From: Hansfordia pulvinata
Lineage: Eukaryota > Ascomycota > Sordariomycetes > Xylariales
Assembly: GCA_006538405.1 (NCBI GenBank)
Contig: BJKQ01000007.1
Coordinates: 2,542,001-2,606,000, forward strand
Direction: 5' to 3'
DNA: 64,000 bases
Numbering within the stretch: position 1 is the stretch's first letter; the number at the start of each line of letters is the position of its first letter. This document shows, piece after piece, positions 46,843-57,022 of this stretch. The position numbers and the translations under genes were made by a program. The notes below the pieces were generated by a model. The model worked only from the letters and a program-made list of their open reading frames with translations. It was not told the DNA's origin and ran no database searches.

Positions 46843-47584
46843 CTAGACCGGTTCCCCCTCCCAGGGGGTCGGGTCCTCCTTCCCCGGCTCCTTCCGGTCG
46901 GACGCGGTGGACCGCGTGGCCTTGCCGCACTGGACCTGGTACATGGCGGCGTCGGGGACGAGCGCGCCGCTGCACGCGCCCTCCACCCCGTCGCCCTCGA
47001 CGACGGCCTGCCCGAGGAAGTTGTTCCTGTCGCAGCTGTCGTTCTTGTAGAAGTTGGCGGTGCAGATCGCGTCGCCCTTCATCCGGCCGAACCTCGCCGA
47101 CCGCACTCCGGCGCCCCCGGCGCCCCCGGCGCCGCCGCCCTCCTGCCGCGGCGGCGGCACGCGCTGGCAGTCGAACTCGCCGAAGGGCAGGTGGGTGGTG
47201 AAGGTCACCGGCCTCCTCGCCCCGCCGTCGTCCTTGCAGTTCGTGTCCAGGCACATGTGCAGCTCGACCCGGAAGTGGCCCCCGAGCGGCACCGGCGCCG
47301 GTGCTTGTTTGAGGATCTCGGCAATCTCCTCCGGGGACTGTCCGAATTCCGATGTCTCCCCCGCCAATTCCGATGTCCCCCCCACTGTGTTTCCCCGGGC
47401 TTCGACGCTGCCGCCCGTGTCCGCCAGGTCGTGAGGTCTGCCTCATGTGTTTTGTCAGTGTCCGGGGGAGAGGGGAAAGCTCGGCGATCGCCCGCCTGTG
47501 AAGTAGGGGTTTGTTTGTATTGACTTACGCCGCCAGAGCTTCCGTCAAGGCGGCAAGCAGAAGAAGGGCGTGGATCTGGACCAT
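46843..47584 (-). CDS. Secreted cysteine-containing protein, function unknown
   Basis: Exons 47584-47529 and 47437-46843 (intron 91 nt, donor GTAAGT, acceptor AGGCAG) give 216 aa. Residues 1-18 (MVQIHALLLLAALTEALA) are a signal peptide. The mature protein has seven cysteines (in ELHMCLDTNCKDD, GEFDCQRV, DAICTANFYKNDSCDRN, EGACSG and YQVQCGK). It also has a Gly/Ala-rich loop near residues 120-130 and a charged tail. A short repeat, TSELAGETSEFG, lies near residue 40. No family was recognised. The signal peptide, absence of a membrane segment and cysteine content suggest a secreted protein; an odd cysteine count leaves one free or wrongly assigned. It faces the pseudogene tail-to-tail. Confidence 0.72.
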
Positions 47585-49167
47585 GACGCCTCCAGTGTAT
47601 TGGGGGTGGGGCAGCAACAACCGCAAAGAGTCCTGTGAGAGAGCAGGGAAGAGGGGAGCGGAGCTGTTGATGCAGTTGCGAAAGTCTGGCACCAGCCGTG
47701 CGCCGGCCTCGTCATTTATGCTGCGGACTCGCGCAAGATCGCGACCGACTCGCGCGACGCTGAGTACGACCAGAGCCCCGACTGGAATTACAATAACTGA
47801 GATTACAACAAAGTTGCCCGAGGTCCGCGTGGTCTGCCGTGGCGAGCCTGCCGGTTCGGCTCCACAGAGGCGGTTCGTGTGGAATCCGAAGAAGAGGATC
47901 ACTAGGTAAGTGGTTAGTTAGCAGACCTTTTCGTTTCCTCTCTCGACCAAGACCACCCAACCACGTGCCTTTGTATCTTCGTTTCTTCACCTCTACCATC
48001 ACCGGCTCCACGTTCTGACGTAGACGCCCGTGAGGTTCCTTCTTGTAGTAACCATGCTAAATGAGCACCTACTCGATTGGGGTGATACCCAGTGGCAGTG
48101 GCGACGGGTCACTTTGATTCCATTCGCCCCGTGGACGACGGCAACTCTCCTTGTATGTAACATGAAATCTACCAGTCACAAAGGCTAGAGGGAGAGAGAG
48201 GGGGGGGGGGGGGGGGGGGGCAGGTCAGGCCCATCCCAGGGGCGATCGTCTCTCGCTCACCTTGCTAGCTGCAGGAGCCGCAAGAGAATAGAACGGATGG
48301 GGCGGCAGAGCTGGCCGCGGTAGTCCGCGGGAAATAACAGGCATTGGCAAATGTAACGCCGTTGTAGCCAGCGCCCCAATACGTGTAAAAATAGGCAGCT
48401 CTGGTCAGAAGAAGACTTGAAGAGGGGGAGGCAAAGAGAAGAAAAGAAGGAAAAGATTTTGAGGCATGAAATGTTAGAGACCCTGCAGCTACTGACAGGA
48501 GCCCACGCGGCAACGCAAGGAAGCAGAGCGGCCTCGTCCATTGTGCCTCTTGGTTTGAGCGGTTGTTTCTTCCCAGAACCCAATGCCCGGCGTCTTGCGA
48601 GACACAAAAGCCGGCTTGGGGCTCTGGAGCCATTCCTGCTCAACGGGGTGCTAATTGCCCCTGCCGGAAAGACTTTGTTGCTCAGACCGAGACATCTAGC
48701 TCCGAACGAGGGGCCAGGGGAACACACTGCCTTTCATCGAGGGCTCAGGGCAGACAGACCCTGGTGAACACCCGAGATATATAGTCATGTCGCTCGTGAC
48801 TTCTAGCCTGGTCCAGAAGACCCCCCTACTGTAGCTGAGGTATCGAGGCGAACGCCGCAACTTAGTTCTTGTGCAAGTACGTGCTGACGTAGGCATGTGT
48901 ATTAGGTACGCAGCAGGCTGCGCCGCGGCGGCTAGAGACACAAGCAGCCTTGTCTTTTTGGCGAGGCCACAGGTGCACAAGGCCCCGAGAGGGACACGGG
49001 CACCCTGCGTACCTACACATACGCCTGCCGCGCGTAGTCGTGAACCTGAGCTGTCCAAGTATGTGTATGGAGGTAGCTGAATGGGCCGCGGACGGCCGAT
49101 GATGGGTCCCGGGGTCTCAGGCCTCCCAACCAGACCGCGAGGCTGCGCCGAGCCACGCCTCTGATGG
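47585..49167. other. Intergenic with poly-G tract
   Basis: Contains a 21-base G run at 48200-48220. No gene supported; short chance frames only. Confidence 0.5.
48200..48220. repeat. Poly-G tract, 21 bases
   Basis: G run following a short GA run. Confidence 0.95.
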
Positions 49168-50329
49168 ATGGTCGCGGCAATAACCCCGGAGCACCTGCAT
49201 CTTCGGTGTGCCAACATTCGCCAGGGAATGTTTGACTTCCCCACATGCAAGGCCATGGGCAGTCCTCGAGTGACATCCCTGGCCCGTGTTGTGTCTACGA
49301 GTAGCAAGCCGTACTCGCACGCAGCACAGCCCTGCGGTTCTGAGAGACTCGGGGCTGCCTTGGGACCAGTGTTCGGGTATAAAGGAAGAGCCTCGTTCCC
49401 CCGGGGACCCAGCTACCAATTGCTGAGCTCTGGATACGTACGTCATGCGTACAGCTCCGGTTTCCCTCGCGTTTTGGCCGCCAGCACGACGACCAACACA
49501 CATCCAGGCGCCGCGTCATCGTCGGCGGGGCTTCCCCCGCCGCCCCTCGAGCCGCCTATTTCCGCTCGTCTTGCTTCTTCTGCACCGGCTCTCGCCCGGC
49601 GGGGGCAAGACGATGTCAATCCGGTGCTGTATATCACGTTCCCCATCCTAGGCGCCGTCGCCTTGTTAGTGGTCTATATCCGGGGCTGGCAGCTTTCGCC
49701 CGCAGAGAGGAGGCTCAAGTTCAGGGAGACGACGCACGAGATGGACAACGTGGACGGCGAGGCGCTCAATGCAAGGCACCGTGACCAGCTACTGGCGAGG
49801 GTCAAGAGGGTCAAGCTCGGTGTGGCGCGACGCCTGGCCGAGGAGCGGGACATGTCGCGGGGCGAGCCCGTCTGGTTTTCGCGGTATCTCGACAGGGGTC
49901 GGCTGAGGCACTAGCTGGTGGTGATTCGAGGCAAGAAGTACGAGCTGCGCACCAATCCGGATCAAGGAGGGGGAAGCGCCAGCGCGCCGCCCACCGAGTC
50001 GGGCTTCGGCCGGGGCGGCAAGGGCACTATCTCAGGCATGGTGGGGATCCGTCGGGCCCGGACGCGACGTAAGAGAACACGGTGGGCATGGACATCGACG
50101 TGCAGAACGCGGGGCCCGAGGCCCCTGGAGTCGGCGGCATCAGCTTCCCTTCCGGCTTCGAGACCCCGCCGGCCGATGCGTCCACCACGGACCCGGGAAT
50201 GGGCGGGCCCGACCCCGGCCTTGGCGACAACTCGGCCGACGCGGGGGTTATTTGTTCGACGGGTCGGGCGGAGGCGGAGGCGGGGGAGGTTTCGTTTGCG
50301 ACGGAGGTGGTGGAGGTGGAGGATGTTGA
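49168..50329 (+). pseudogene. Damaged or mis-sequenced gene for a single-pass membrane protein
   Basis: One frame, open from 49168, encodes a transmembrane helix VLYITFPILGAVALLVVYI and then a basic-acidic cytosolic segment: QLSPAERRLKFRETTHEMDN and HRDQLLARVKRVKLGVARRL. A TAG at 49912-49914 interrupts it, yet the same frame continues as LVVIRGKKYELRTNPDQ and GSASAPPTESGFGRGGKG with coding-like third positions. Two further G runs (50043-50046 and 50243-50247) each look one base short. Adding a base at each gives VGMDIDVQNAGPEAPGVGG and a Gly-rich end (GGYLFDGSGGG) with stop at 50327-50329. A second stop, TAA at 50070, remains. Both stops could be C-to-T changes of Gln codons. Whether it is a pseudogene or a mis-assembled gene is open; the true start is uncertain because of the TATA box at 49378. 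Confidence 0.45.
49378..49385 (+). promoter_or_regulatory. TATA box (TATAAAGG)
   Basis: A consensus TATA element about 65 bases before the ATG at 49445, in front of the damaged membrane-protein gene. The spacing suggests that transcription starts near 49410, making the more distal in-frame ATG at 49168 unlikely as the translation start. Confidence 0.5.
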
Positions 50330-52156
50330 GGCGCGCCGGTGCCAGAGCGTATGCTGTCAACATCAAAACCCAACCCGCGGGCCTGCCATACTCTTCCACC
50401 TATTCGCCCTGAGCTGATGACATGCCCGAGAAGGGGCTGTGTCGGTATTGTGAGATTGGTGATTGAGACGGGGGCGTACGAACACATCTATTGAAATTCC
50501 ATGTAAGTAGATACGCAGTAGAAAGAACCGTTCTCTCTTTCGGCAGGCAATCTTCAAACGGTCAAACAAGGGATACGATGGAGGTAGGTAGCGGGTGAGT
50601 CGAAGGTGTTGATGTGGTAGAATGGATCGTTCCCCAGCCGGCTCCATCCATCCACACCACATCGGCCTTTGCGCACCCGGTTTCACGGTCGCACCTACCA
50701 CACGTCTCGAACACGTCTCTATCAGGGCCGCGCCTTCCACAGCCCTTACCTACCGCCTTCCTTAGAGACCAGCCTACCTACACGGCCAGCACTAAGAAAG
50801 AGTACACGCAACGAGGTAACTTCCATACGTGTCCATAGCTTAGGAGGTACCTATGCCAAAGTCCTAAGCGAAGAGATCAATGTCCCCTTCTGCACCATGG
50901 CAACCTTTTGATGCACGCCATGACAGAGAGTGATACGATTCAGTTGATAGAGCATAAGGTACTCAAGTTTGAGAGTGCCTCAGGAACAGACTCCGAGTAA
51001 GCCCACGGCTAAAAGGCTGGAGACCAGAGTCAATGTACTGCTTTCGTATTCTTTCTCTTTTCCTCATTACCACGTATCCCGTCTTCCAGCCGAAGAAACC
51101 GAGCCCTGGTTCATAGCCGCACTTGTTCCGGGGTCTGGGCGCTCAAGCTCTCTTTTCAGAGGGCCTCGACAGCACGAGGCGGTTGCGACATGCCCGAGGG
51201 CGTCATCTCTCGTCGGCACTGCAGTGGCATGCAACATACGCCACCTACGCTGCGATGGCAAAAGTAAGCACGGCAAACGCACGTGCTTTTATTTATTTTC
51301 GGTTTCCGTGACCGTGGACTTACGTGGGCTTACGTGGAGTTCCGGAGCTACGCATGGAAGGTCTGCCTTGCCTCTCTGAGAGGGAAAAAAAAAAAGAAGA
51401 GCAGCCGGCGTTGCCACAATCAGGGAAGTGTTCAACTACTTGTCGACTGGGAAGGCCCTCTCGGATTGCGAACGATGAGTGGATATGTTGTGTATTGCGG
51501 ATGGGTATCTAAGGTAGGTAGGGAAACACACCTAGAAGACTACGTCCTCCACCCCTGGAAGATCGCGGCAGGCCAGTGCGGCGAGGCAGTGCCGAGTTCT
51601 GTGAGATGCAATGCATACGCACACACATCAGAGACTCACCACCCTGACAACCACATACGCGTGCTACAATAGCCAGAGTTCAGGCAACGTCAGGCCACAC
51701 GTACAAGGCGGTGGAGGCAGGCGGCGGCAGCAGTGGTGGTGAGCGGCCCGCTTACGGACAGATCCCAGTATTCTGCTGCCTGCGCGCGCGCGCATGGGTG
51801 GCTGTGTGTAATCGATTCTTTTTGCCCCCGTCGACCACTCATGCCTCCGAGGGGGGAATAAGTCGCCTTTGGGCTGGATTTCTCGGCTGCAGCTCTCAGA
51901 AAACGGCTCCTCGTCAAAGTTGGATCCGGACAACGTTGTAGAGCAGTCGGTCAAGTAGACCGGACCATCTCAAACGCCCCCTCCCCCACCTAGAGGAGAT
52001 GACGGTTACAAGTTGCGGACAAGGACTTGTATACAGGTATGTATCTTTTAGGGTTCTCTTCATGCATGGCTCCCACTATCCTTTCATGGCTGTCTATGTC
52101 TATCGTCTCGTGGCTCTGTATTTTGTTTGATTCGCCCAATCTCGCGGGAACCGGAT
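50330..52156. other. Intergenic
   Basis: No gene recognised. AGGTACCT-type motif near 50846 and a short alternating CG/CA run near 51783-51795. Confidence 0.5.
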
Positions 52157-52535
52157 TTAATTGCAATACCAGTAGTCATCGTCATAAGAGGCCTCGCCGT
52201 TGCATTTTTCCTTCCAGAGATTCATTTGAGCCGCCAATTTTCGTCGGTTTTCTCTCACCCGGACAGGAAGGCTTTTTGTGCTGACCTCGCGCACGGTCAT
52301 GTAGACATCTTCGAATTTGCCTTGCTCTTTCACGTTCTTTGCCACGAATTCGTTGTACGTGACCCTTTCCAGTCCGCTGCGAGTCGCACAGGCGAGTTAG
52401 CAAGTATTCCGGGTGGAAGGCTCGGCGGAAAAGCCGAGCGAAGATGGGCGGGGACACTCACTCCATTGTCTCCGCCAGAACGGTTCCGAAGCAAAGGGCC
52501 TGGATGGCCAGGATGGAGAGGGTAGTGAACCGCAT
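52157..52535 (-). CDS. Small secreted protein, 97 residues
   Basis: Exons 52535-52462 and 52376-52157 (intron 85 nt, donor GTGAGT, acceptor TCGCAG) give 97 aa. Residues 1-22 (MRFTTLSILAIQALCFGTVL) are a signal peptide with cleavage after LAE or nearby. The mature chain is charged and helical (GLERVTYNEFVAKNVKEQGK, then VRENRRKLAAQMNLWKEKC). It ends in an aromatic, acidic tail (DDDYWYCN) with two cysteines, possibly one disulfide. No family was recognised. A TATAAAG element lies about 160 bases upstream of the start. Small, secreted and isolated, it fits the effector-candidate class, but this is inference. Confidence 0.7.
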
Positions 52536-52693
52536 TTTGGCAGATGTTGCGAGCAGCGGACCGTGGGTGGACCGGGAGGGACTGTGTGTAGCGGGGCCGA
52601 GGAGTGCTGAGGACGAGTCCGGTACTGGGGAATCAGGGCCGACGATGGTGTTGCGATGTGGGATTCCCGGCTTCGGCGGGCCAACTTGACTGG

Positions 52694-52700
52694 CTTTATA
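52694..52700 (-). promoter_or_regulatory. TATA box (TATAAAG)
   Basis: Minus-strand TATAAAG about 160 bases upstream of the start codon at 52535 of the 97-residue secreted protein. Confidence 0.5.
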
Positions 52701-53537
52701 CACGAAGCTGGGTTGCCACGGGAGCCACAGGACCCAGTGGCTGTGGTCTCAGTGACTTTGAACGCGGCGTAAGGCCTCACAGTGTCCCGGAGTCGCATGG
52801 CCGCTCTTGGGTAAGAGATTGCCGCCGTGTCATGAACCCCGGTGCTGACCACCGGTGGCGGGTGACAGGCGCGAGAGGCGGTCTCGCTGATATCAGGCGG
52901 ATACCCAGGTTGCCGTGCAGCTCTTGGCTGTTTGCACAACTGCATGTGGAAGATCCGATGTCGAACAGACACCTTCCCATCGCGAAGTTGCCGACGCTTC
53001 GTGGGAGCACTGGCGAAAAGGACATGGTAAGAGCTATTTCTGCCTCATACGGGGCAGAGACCCTCGAGCCGCTTCTGGCTTGTGCTGCAAGGGATTTCCA
53101 GCCCGAGTCGATAGACCGTCACTGGCCCAGAGACTGGACGATTCGCAGCAGCCACCCACCTGGCTGTCAAAGCATACAGCGGTGCGCGGTCGCCGAGCAG
53201 TGGGTTACTCGACTCGTGCTCTTTGCGCAAAGCGGCGAGGCGATGAAAGCCCAGGCCACTCGGCCGTGCACTGTGCGGCGAGACCAGAGATAGCTTCGGC
53301 TCTATAAATATGGCAAGTCCGAGGTTGCATGAGTAGGTACCGACCTAAAGTAGGTAGGTAGGATAGAGCAGGGGGAAGCTGTCTGGCAGCGCGGCAACAG
53401 CGCCGCTGAAGCTGACGACGAACCCTCCTGCCAAGTTGCCCCGGACCAGCATGCAGACACTCAGTCCCTCGCTTCCTCGGCATACAAAGAAGGCGGATGA
53501 TAAGAACGAACACCCACAAGATAGATCGATCATCGTG

Positions 53538-53552
53538 CCCCCCCCCCCCCCC
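53538..53552. repeat. Poly-C tract, 15 bases
   Basis: Uninterrupted C run. Confidence 0.95.
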
Positions 53553-54769
53553 GGGTCTCAAGCCAGGGCCTGCTTATCGCCCCTACCCGCTGTGACGGGT
53601 GAGACGAGCACGCAAGCAAGAAGCGAGGTGGTCAGACTGGCGGTCTCCTCCTCGAAGCAGCTCATCGGGGATTCGGTGAATGGGAAGCACGGTTCCCAGC
53701 AGGGCCCAGCCGCGGAGAGGTGGCGACCGCTTAGGTGATACTCGCAGCGCCGAGCACAGAGTCCCAACCATGACGGGCCACACCGACCGACGGGGGCTCG
53801 CACATGTAAGCATGCCACCCGCCGCTGTGGGCGGCGGGGCTCATACACGACAAGTGACAGGGCGGGACTGCATGAGTCTTACCTTGTCTCCTTCTTTTGC
53901 GGGTATTACTCTACAGGCGGTTTGGTTGACTTCGAGCCCATGACGCTTCTGATGCCTTGTCTTGTGCGCACGAGGCCTCGGCAACTTGCACAGAAACAAG
54001 CCGAACCATAAGAGACTGCACGTTGCGTAGAGAGTCCCTGGTCATAGAGAGTATGGGTTTTCTTTCTTCTTTCTTTTTCTTCTTTTTTTTTTCGCCCGGG
54101 GGGCCATTGGCTCGGGGATACCACACTGTGTCTTCTATACTTAGGACTTTCACAGCCGTGCTGCATGTGACATCTACTGAATTCCCATGTGCTCCGCCCC
54201 GAGGACAAGAGATGGAGAAACACCCTGAACGAGACTCTGATCGTCTGGCGATGCATGGGCGCCCTTGTTCACGGCCGTCCCATAGAAGCCACAGAAACAC
54301 CGCAGCATGACGGGAAGCTCTTGGTTGACCTCTTATAGAGCTGACCTGGCCACCGCGGGGCGGGATCGGCGTAACGCGTGGCGGTTACATGGGGCCGTGG
54401 CCCGTCAAAAGATTCCTCATGAGGGGGGGGGGTTGGGGGAACACACGTTGGTCCGCCCTCTGCCCCCCACCCCCCCAACCAACCATCACCCCCTTTCTTT
54501 TCCGGACGAGGCTCCAGCCTGAAAAACAAAACGACGCGGGCGCCAACAACGCAGTCAGGCAAGGGAAAGATGAAATGAATGTTTCCCATCGCACAGCCGC
54601 CCACTGGCCAGCTGCCGGGCATTGCGCCCCTGCCCGCAGATTCGTGGCTTTGCCAGTTTGGTTTGGCCGCGCGGGTGGCGCGCAGCCTCGCGAGGCTGTG
54701 GGTGGGGAGCCGCGGTTGGCCGGCCCGGACGGCCACTGCACTCTCGAACACCGGAGGGCTCATTTGTAT

Positions 54770-54774
<5 letters not shown>

Positions 54775-54829
<55 letters not shown>

Positions 54830-54844
54830 GAGAGAGAGAGAGAG
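54775..54844. repeat. (GA)n microsatellite, about 70 bases
   Basis: GA dinucleotides with one GGAAG interruption near 54826-54830. Confidence 0.95.
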
Positions 54845-55281
54845 CCGAAATCAGCTCCAGCTTCATCTCGGAGATAGCCATCTCATAGACGATTAAGGGC
54901 ACACCCTCGCCTCGCGTCGAAGAAAGAGTGGTGTCCCGTCGTGACGAGGCACGGCTCCCTGTCGGCGTGGACAGGCTGATGAGGACTTTGGGGCCGAGCC
55001 TCGCCAGATCAAATCCCGGTGTGAGCGAGAGGCCTGGGCTGCTCATGTCCGACAGGCAAGCCGCACAGCCGTCTATCCGTTTTCCGGCGCAGAGGTGCCT
55101 CTGTGGCCCGGGCTACGAGCGAATCGATCCCGGCGTGCGCCCTCAGCGAACGGTCAAAGCACGCGAGGCTCTGCCTTCCTCCTGCCAAAAGCGCATATTC
55201 GTACAGCGCGGCCGGAAGATCGGAGAACTCGCCAGCGCGGAACACGACCGAGGTGATATTCATGTCGTGATCTTGGTGGTA

Positions 55282-55289
55282 TATATAAG
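55282..55289 (+). promoter_or_regulatory. TATA box (TATATAAG)
   Basis: Consensus TATA element about 250 bases upstream of the ATG at 55533, allowing a leader of roughly 220 nt. It sits in GGTATATATAAGCC. Confidence 0.5.
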
Positions 55290-55532
55290 CCGCGAGCCTC
55301 GTCCGTCAAGTGCAGACTCGGAAGAATAGGGACCATTCGTTTTTTTTTCTGTCGCTCCTCCCATTCTTGCTCGCCACTCCTTTCCATTTTGCAGGACTGC
55401 CGCGGCGCGATCCTTTCTTTAATCAGTATATTGTTTTGTGGCATGTGCTGAAGAGCGAGCCTGATCGACAAGCTCGCCGTCGACAAGAACCTGTTGTTTC
55501 CTCGTCAGTTCGAACCTCTCGCGTCGCACCCA

Positions 55533-56816
55533 ATGGCAAGCCTACTGCGTCCGATCCTCCTCGCCGCGGCAGCCGCAGCCAACGTCCTTCCCGGGACGCC
55601 GGCTCGCGAAACCCGGCCCCTGACCCTCCCGGCCCCAAAGCCTCGCATCACCACCGCGCCGCAGCACGCCCACGGGTTGGCAAAGCGGGAGGAGGCCGCT
55701 TCCCTCTTCCTCGCATCGGACTCGGTGTGTGGATACACATACTACAATAACTGTAAGTAACGCCCACGCAACGAGCGGCTTGCCTGGAGGACGGGGGTTG
55801 TCTCACCTTTACTGACCCGGGCAACCCCTCTAAAGACTCCTTGGAACCTTTCGGATGTCGCTCGGACTATCAATGCGCCCTCGCCCTCTTCCCAGACTCC
55901 TCGTTGAACGCGTACTACGCAGGCTGCTGCGACGTGTATGGCCAGGATTGCGCCTTCAGAACGGGATGCGTGAACGAGTCGTGCGGCGGCGACTCTGACC
56001 CGTGCCACGCCAGCACTCTTTACTGGTGAGCGTGCCGACGTCCCCTCATCGAGTCAACGTACTGACAAAGACCTGCACAGTGGCACCGAGACGTCCTCGT
56101 CTTACTGCGCGTCCGCCACCAGCCAAAATAGCGATGGGGGTACGGCCATCACCGCCGTTCATTGCACGGACGACAGCACCGCAGAGATGCTCTGGTACAA
56201 AAGTCCGGCTGACGGTGAAACCATTGAGTTTTTGTCCACCAGCTGGAGGCCGCACTCCAATACGGATACGGCCAGCAGCGACCCGGCGCCCGTGGTGACG
56301 GCCATGTCTAAGCCGTCTCGCCCGGAATCCACGGGTCCGGCCCCATCACCGCCCAGGGACGAAGACCCGAAAGGAAACACCCAATCTTCCACGCCTCCTG
56401 GGGAGATAGCCGGCAGTGTGATCGGCGGCGTCGCCATGCTATCAATTGCGGGCTTGGCCGCTTTCTTCATCGCCCGCCGTTGGAAAACCCACGGCGCTGG
56501 GGACAGCCACCGGGCAGCGTACCAACCCACTCAGTGGGAAGACGAACATGAAATGCCCGGGTTCTCTGCTGCTGTTGCGTCATCGCCAACGACATGGGGC
56601 TGCGGGCCCATGTCGCCAGGGTCAGCCGGCGCCCTCAACTCCCCGCCTTGCTACGACGCCGGTCCGCAGCCCGACTTGGTGCATGAGCCGCGACAGCCGG
56701 CCGCAGCGGCCGCGCCGTTGCCAGTTCCGCAAGTTGTGCACGAGGCCGGGGGCAACAGGCTCAGCCGGCCGACGTACAATGACGACCACCATGGCCAGTT
56801 CCATGAGCTGGACTGA
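55533..56816 (+). CDS. Cysteine-rich type I cell-surface protein
   Basis: Exons 55533-55752, 55836-56025 and 56081-56816 (introns 83 and 55 nt, donors GTAAGT and GTGAGC) give 381 aa. A signal peptide (LLRPILLAAAAAANVLPG) is followed by a Pro/Thr-rich linker. The ectodomain has twelve cysteines in about 100 residues (SVCGYTYYNNYS, FGCRSDYQCAL, AGCCDVYGQDCAF, TGCVNESCGG, DPCHAS, YWCGTETSSSYC). A Ser/Thr/Pro stalk precedes one membrane helix (VIGGVAMLSIAGLAAFFIA, about residues 246-266), a basic stop-transfer (RRWKTH) and a cytosolic tail of about 110 residues. The plan resembles fungal surface sensors or adhesin-like proteins (Mid2/WSC-like in layout); I do not recognise the cysteine domain. 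Confidence 0.75.
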
Positions 56817-57022
56817 GAAACATGGCCCTGGAGTGATGGCGAAGAGACCGACGGGACGGCAACTCTCGTCGGACGTGGCACTGCTGGGATCGCGCACGCT
56901 TCGCGCAATATTACATAATAGGGGCCGTAGCCCTGTACAACCTTGCTTCAGCGACTTAAGACGTTGTCAATAGATATTCACATTAATCGGGGCCTTCGAG
57001 CTCGTTCACGACTCCGTGTCGC

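Larger units (their letters stand above)
52536..55532. other. 3.0-kb non-coding stretch with microsatellite and poly-C
   Basis: Holds a 15-base C run (53538-53552), a (GA)n tract (54775-54844) and the TATA box of the next gene. A plus-strand frame of 229 codons at 52604-53293 has poor composition and is judged a chance frame. Confidence 0.5.

Noticed and set aside
46679..47446. 255-codon minus-strand frame over the secreted protein
   Set aside because: Arg/Gly-rich shadow in another frame; the spliced 216-residue product has a signal peptide and better composition.
48417..48767. 116-codon plus-strand frame
   Set aside because: No conserved content and no start context; ordinary intergenic chance frame.
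50941..50970. Possible tRNA-like segment
   Set aside because: No A/B box pair or cloverleaf could be formed.
52604..53293. 229-codon plus-strand frame
   Set aside because: Trp/Arg/Cys-rich with no domain and no leader; it overlaps the promoter of the small secreted protein and is probably chance.
55009..55263. 84-codon minus-strand frame starting MNITSVVFRAGEF
   Set aside because: Reads partly protein-like, but it lacks a clear promoter of its own and any downstream exon that joins in frame; it lies in the leader and promoter of the surface-protein gene.
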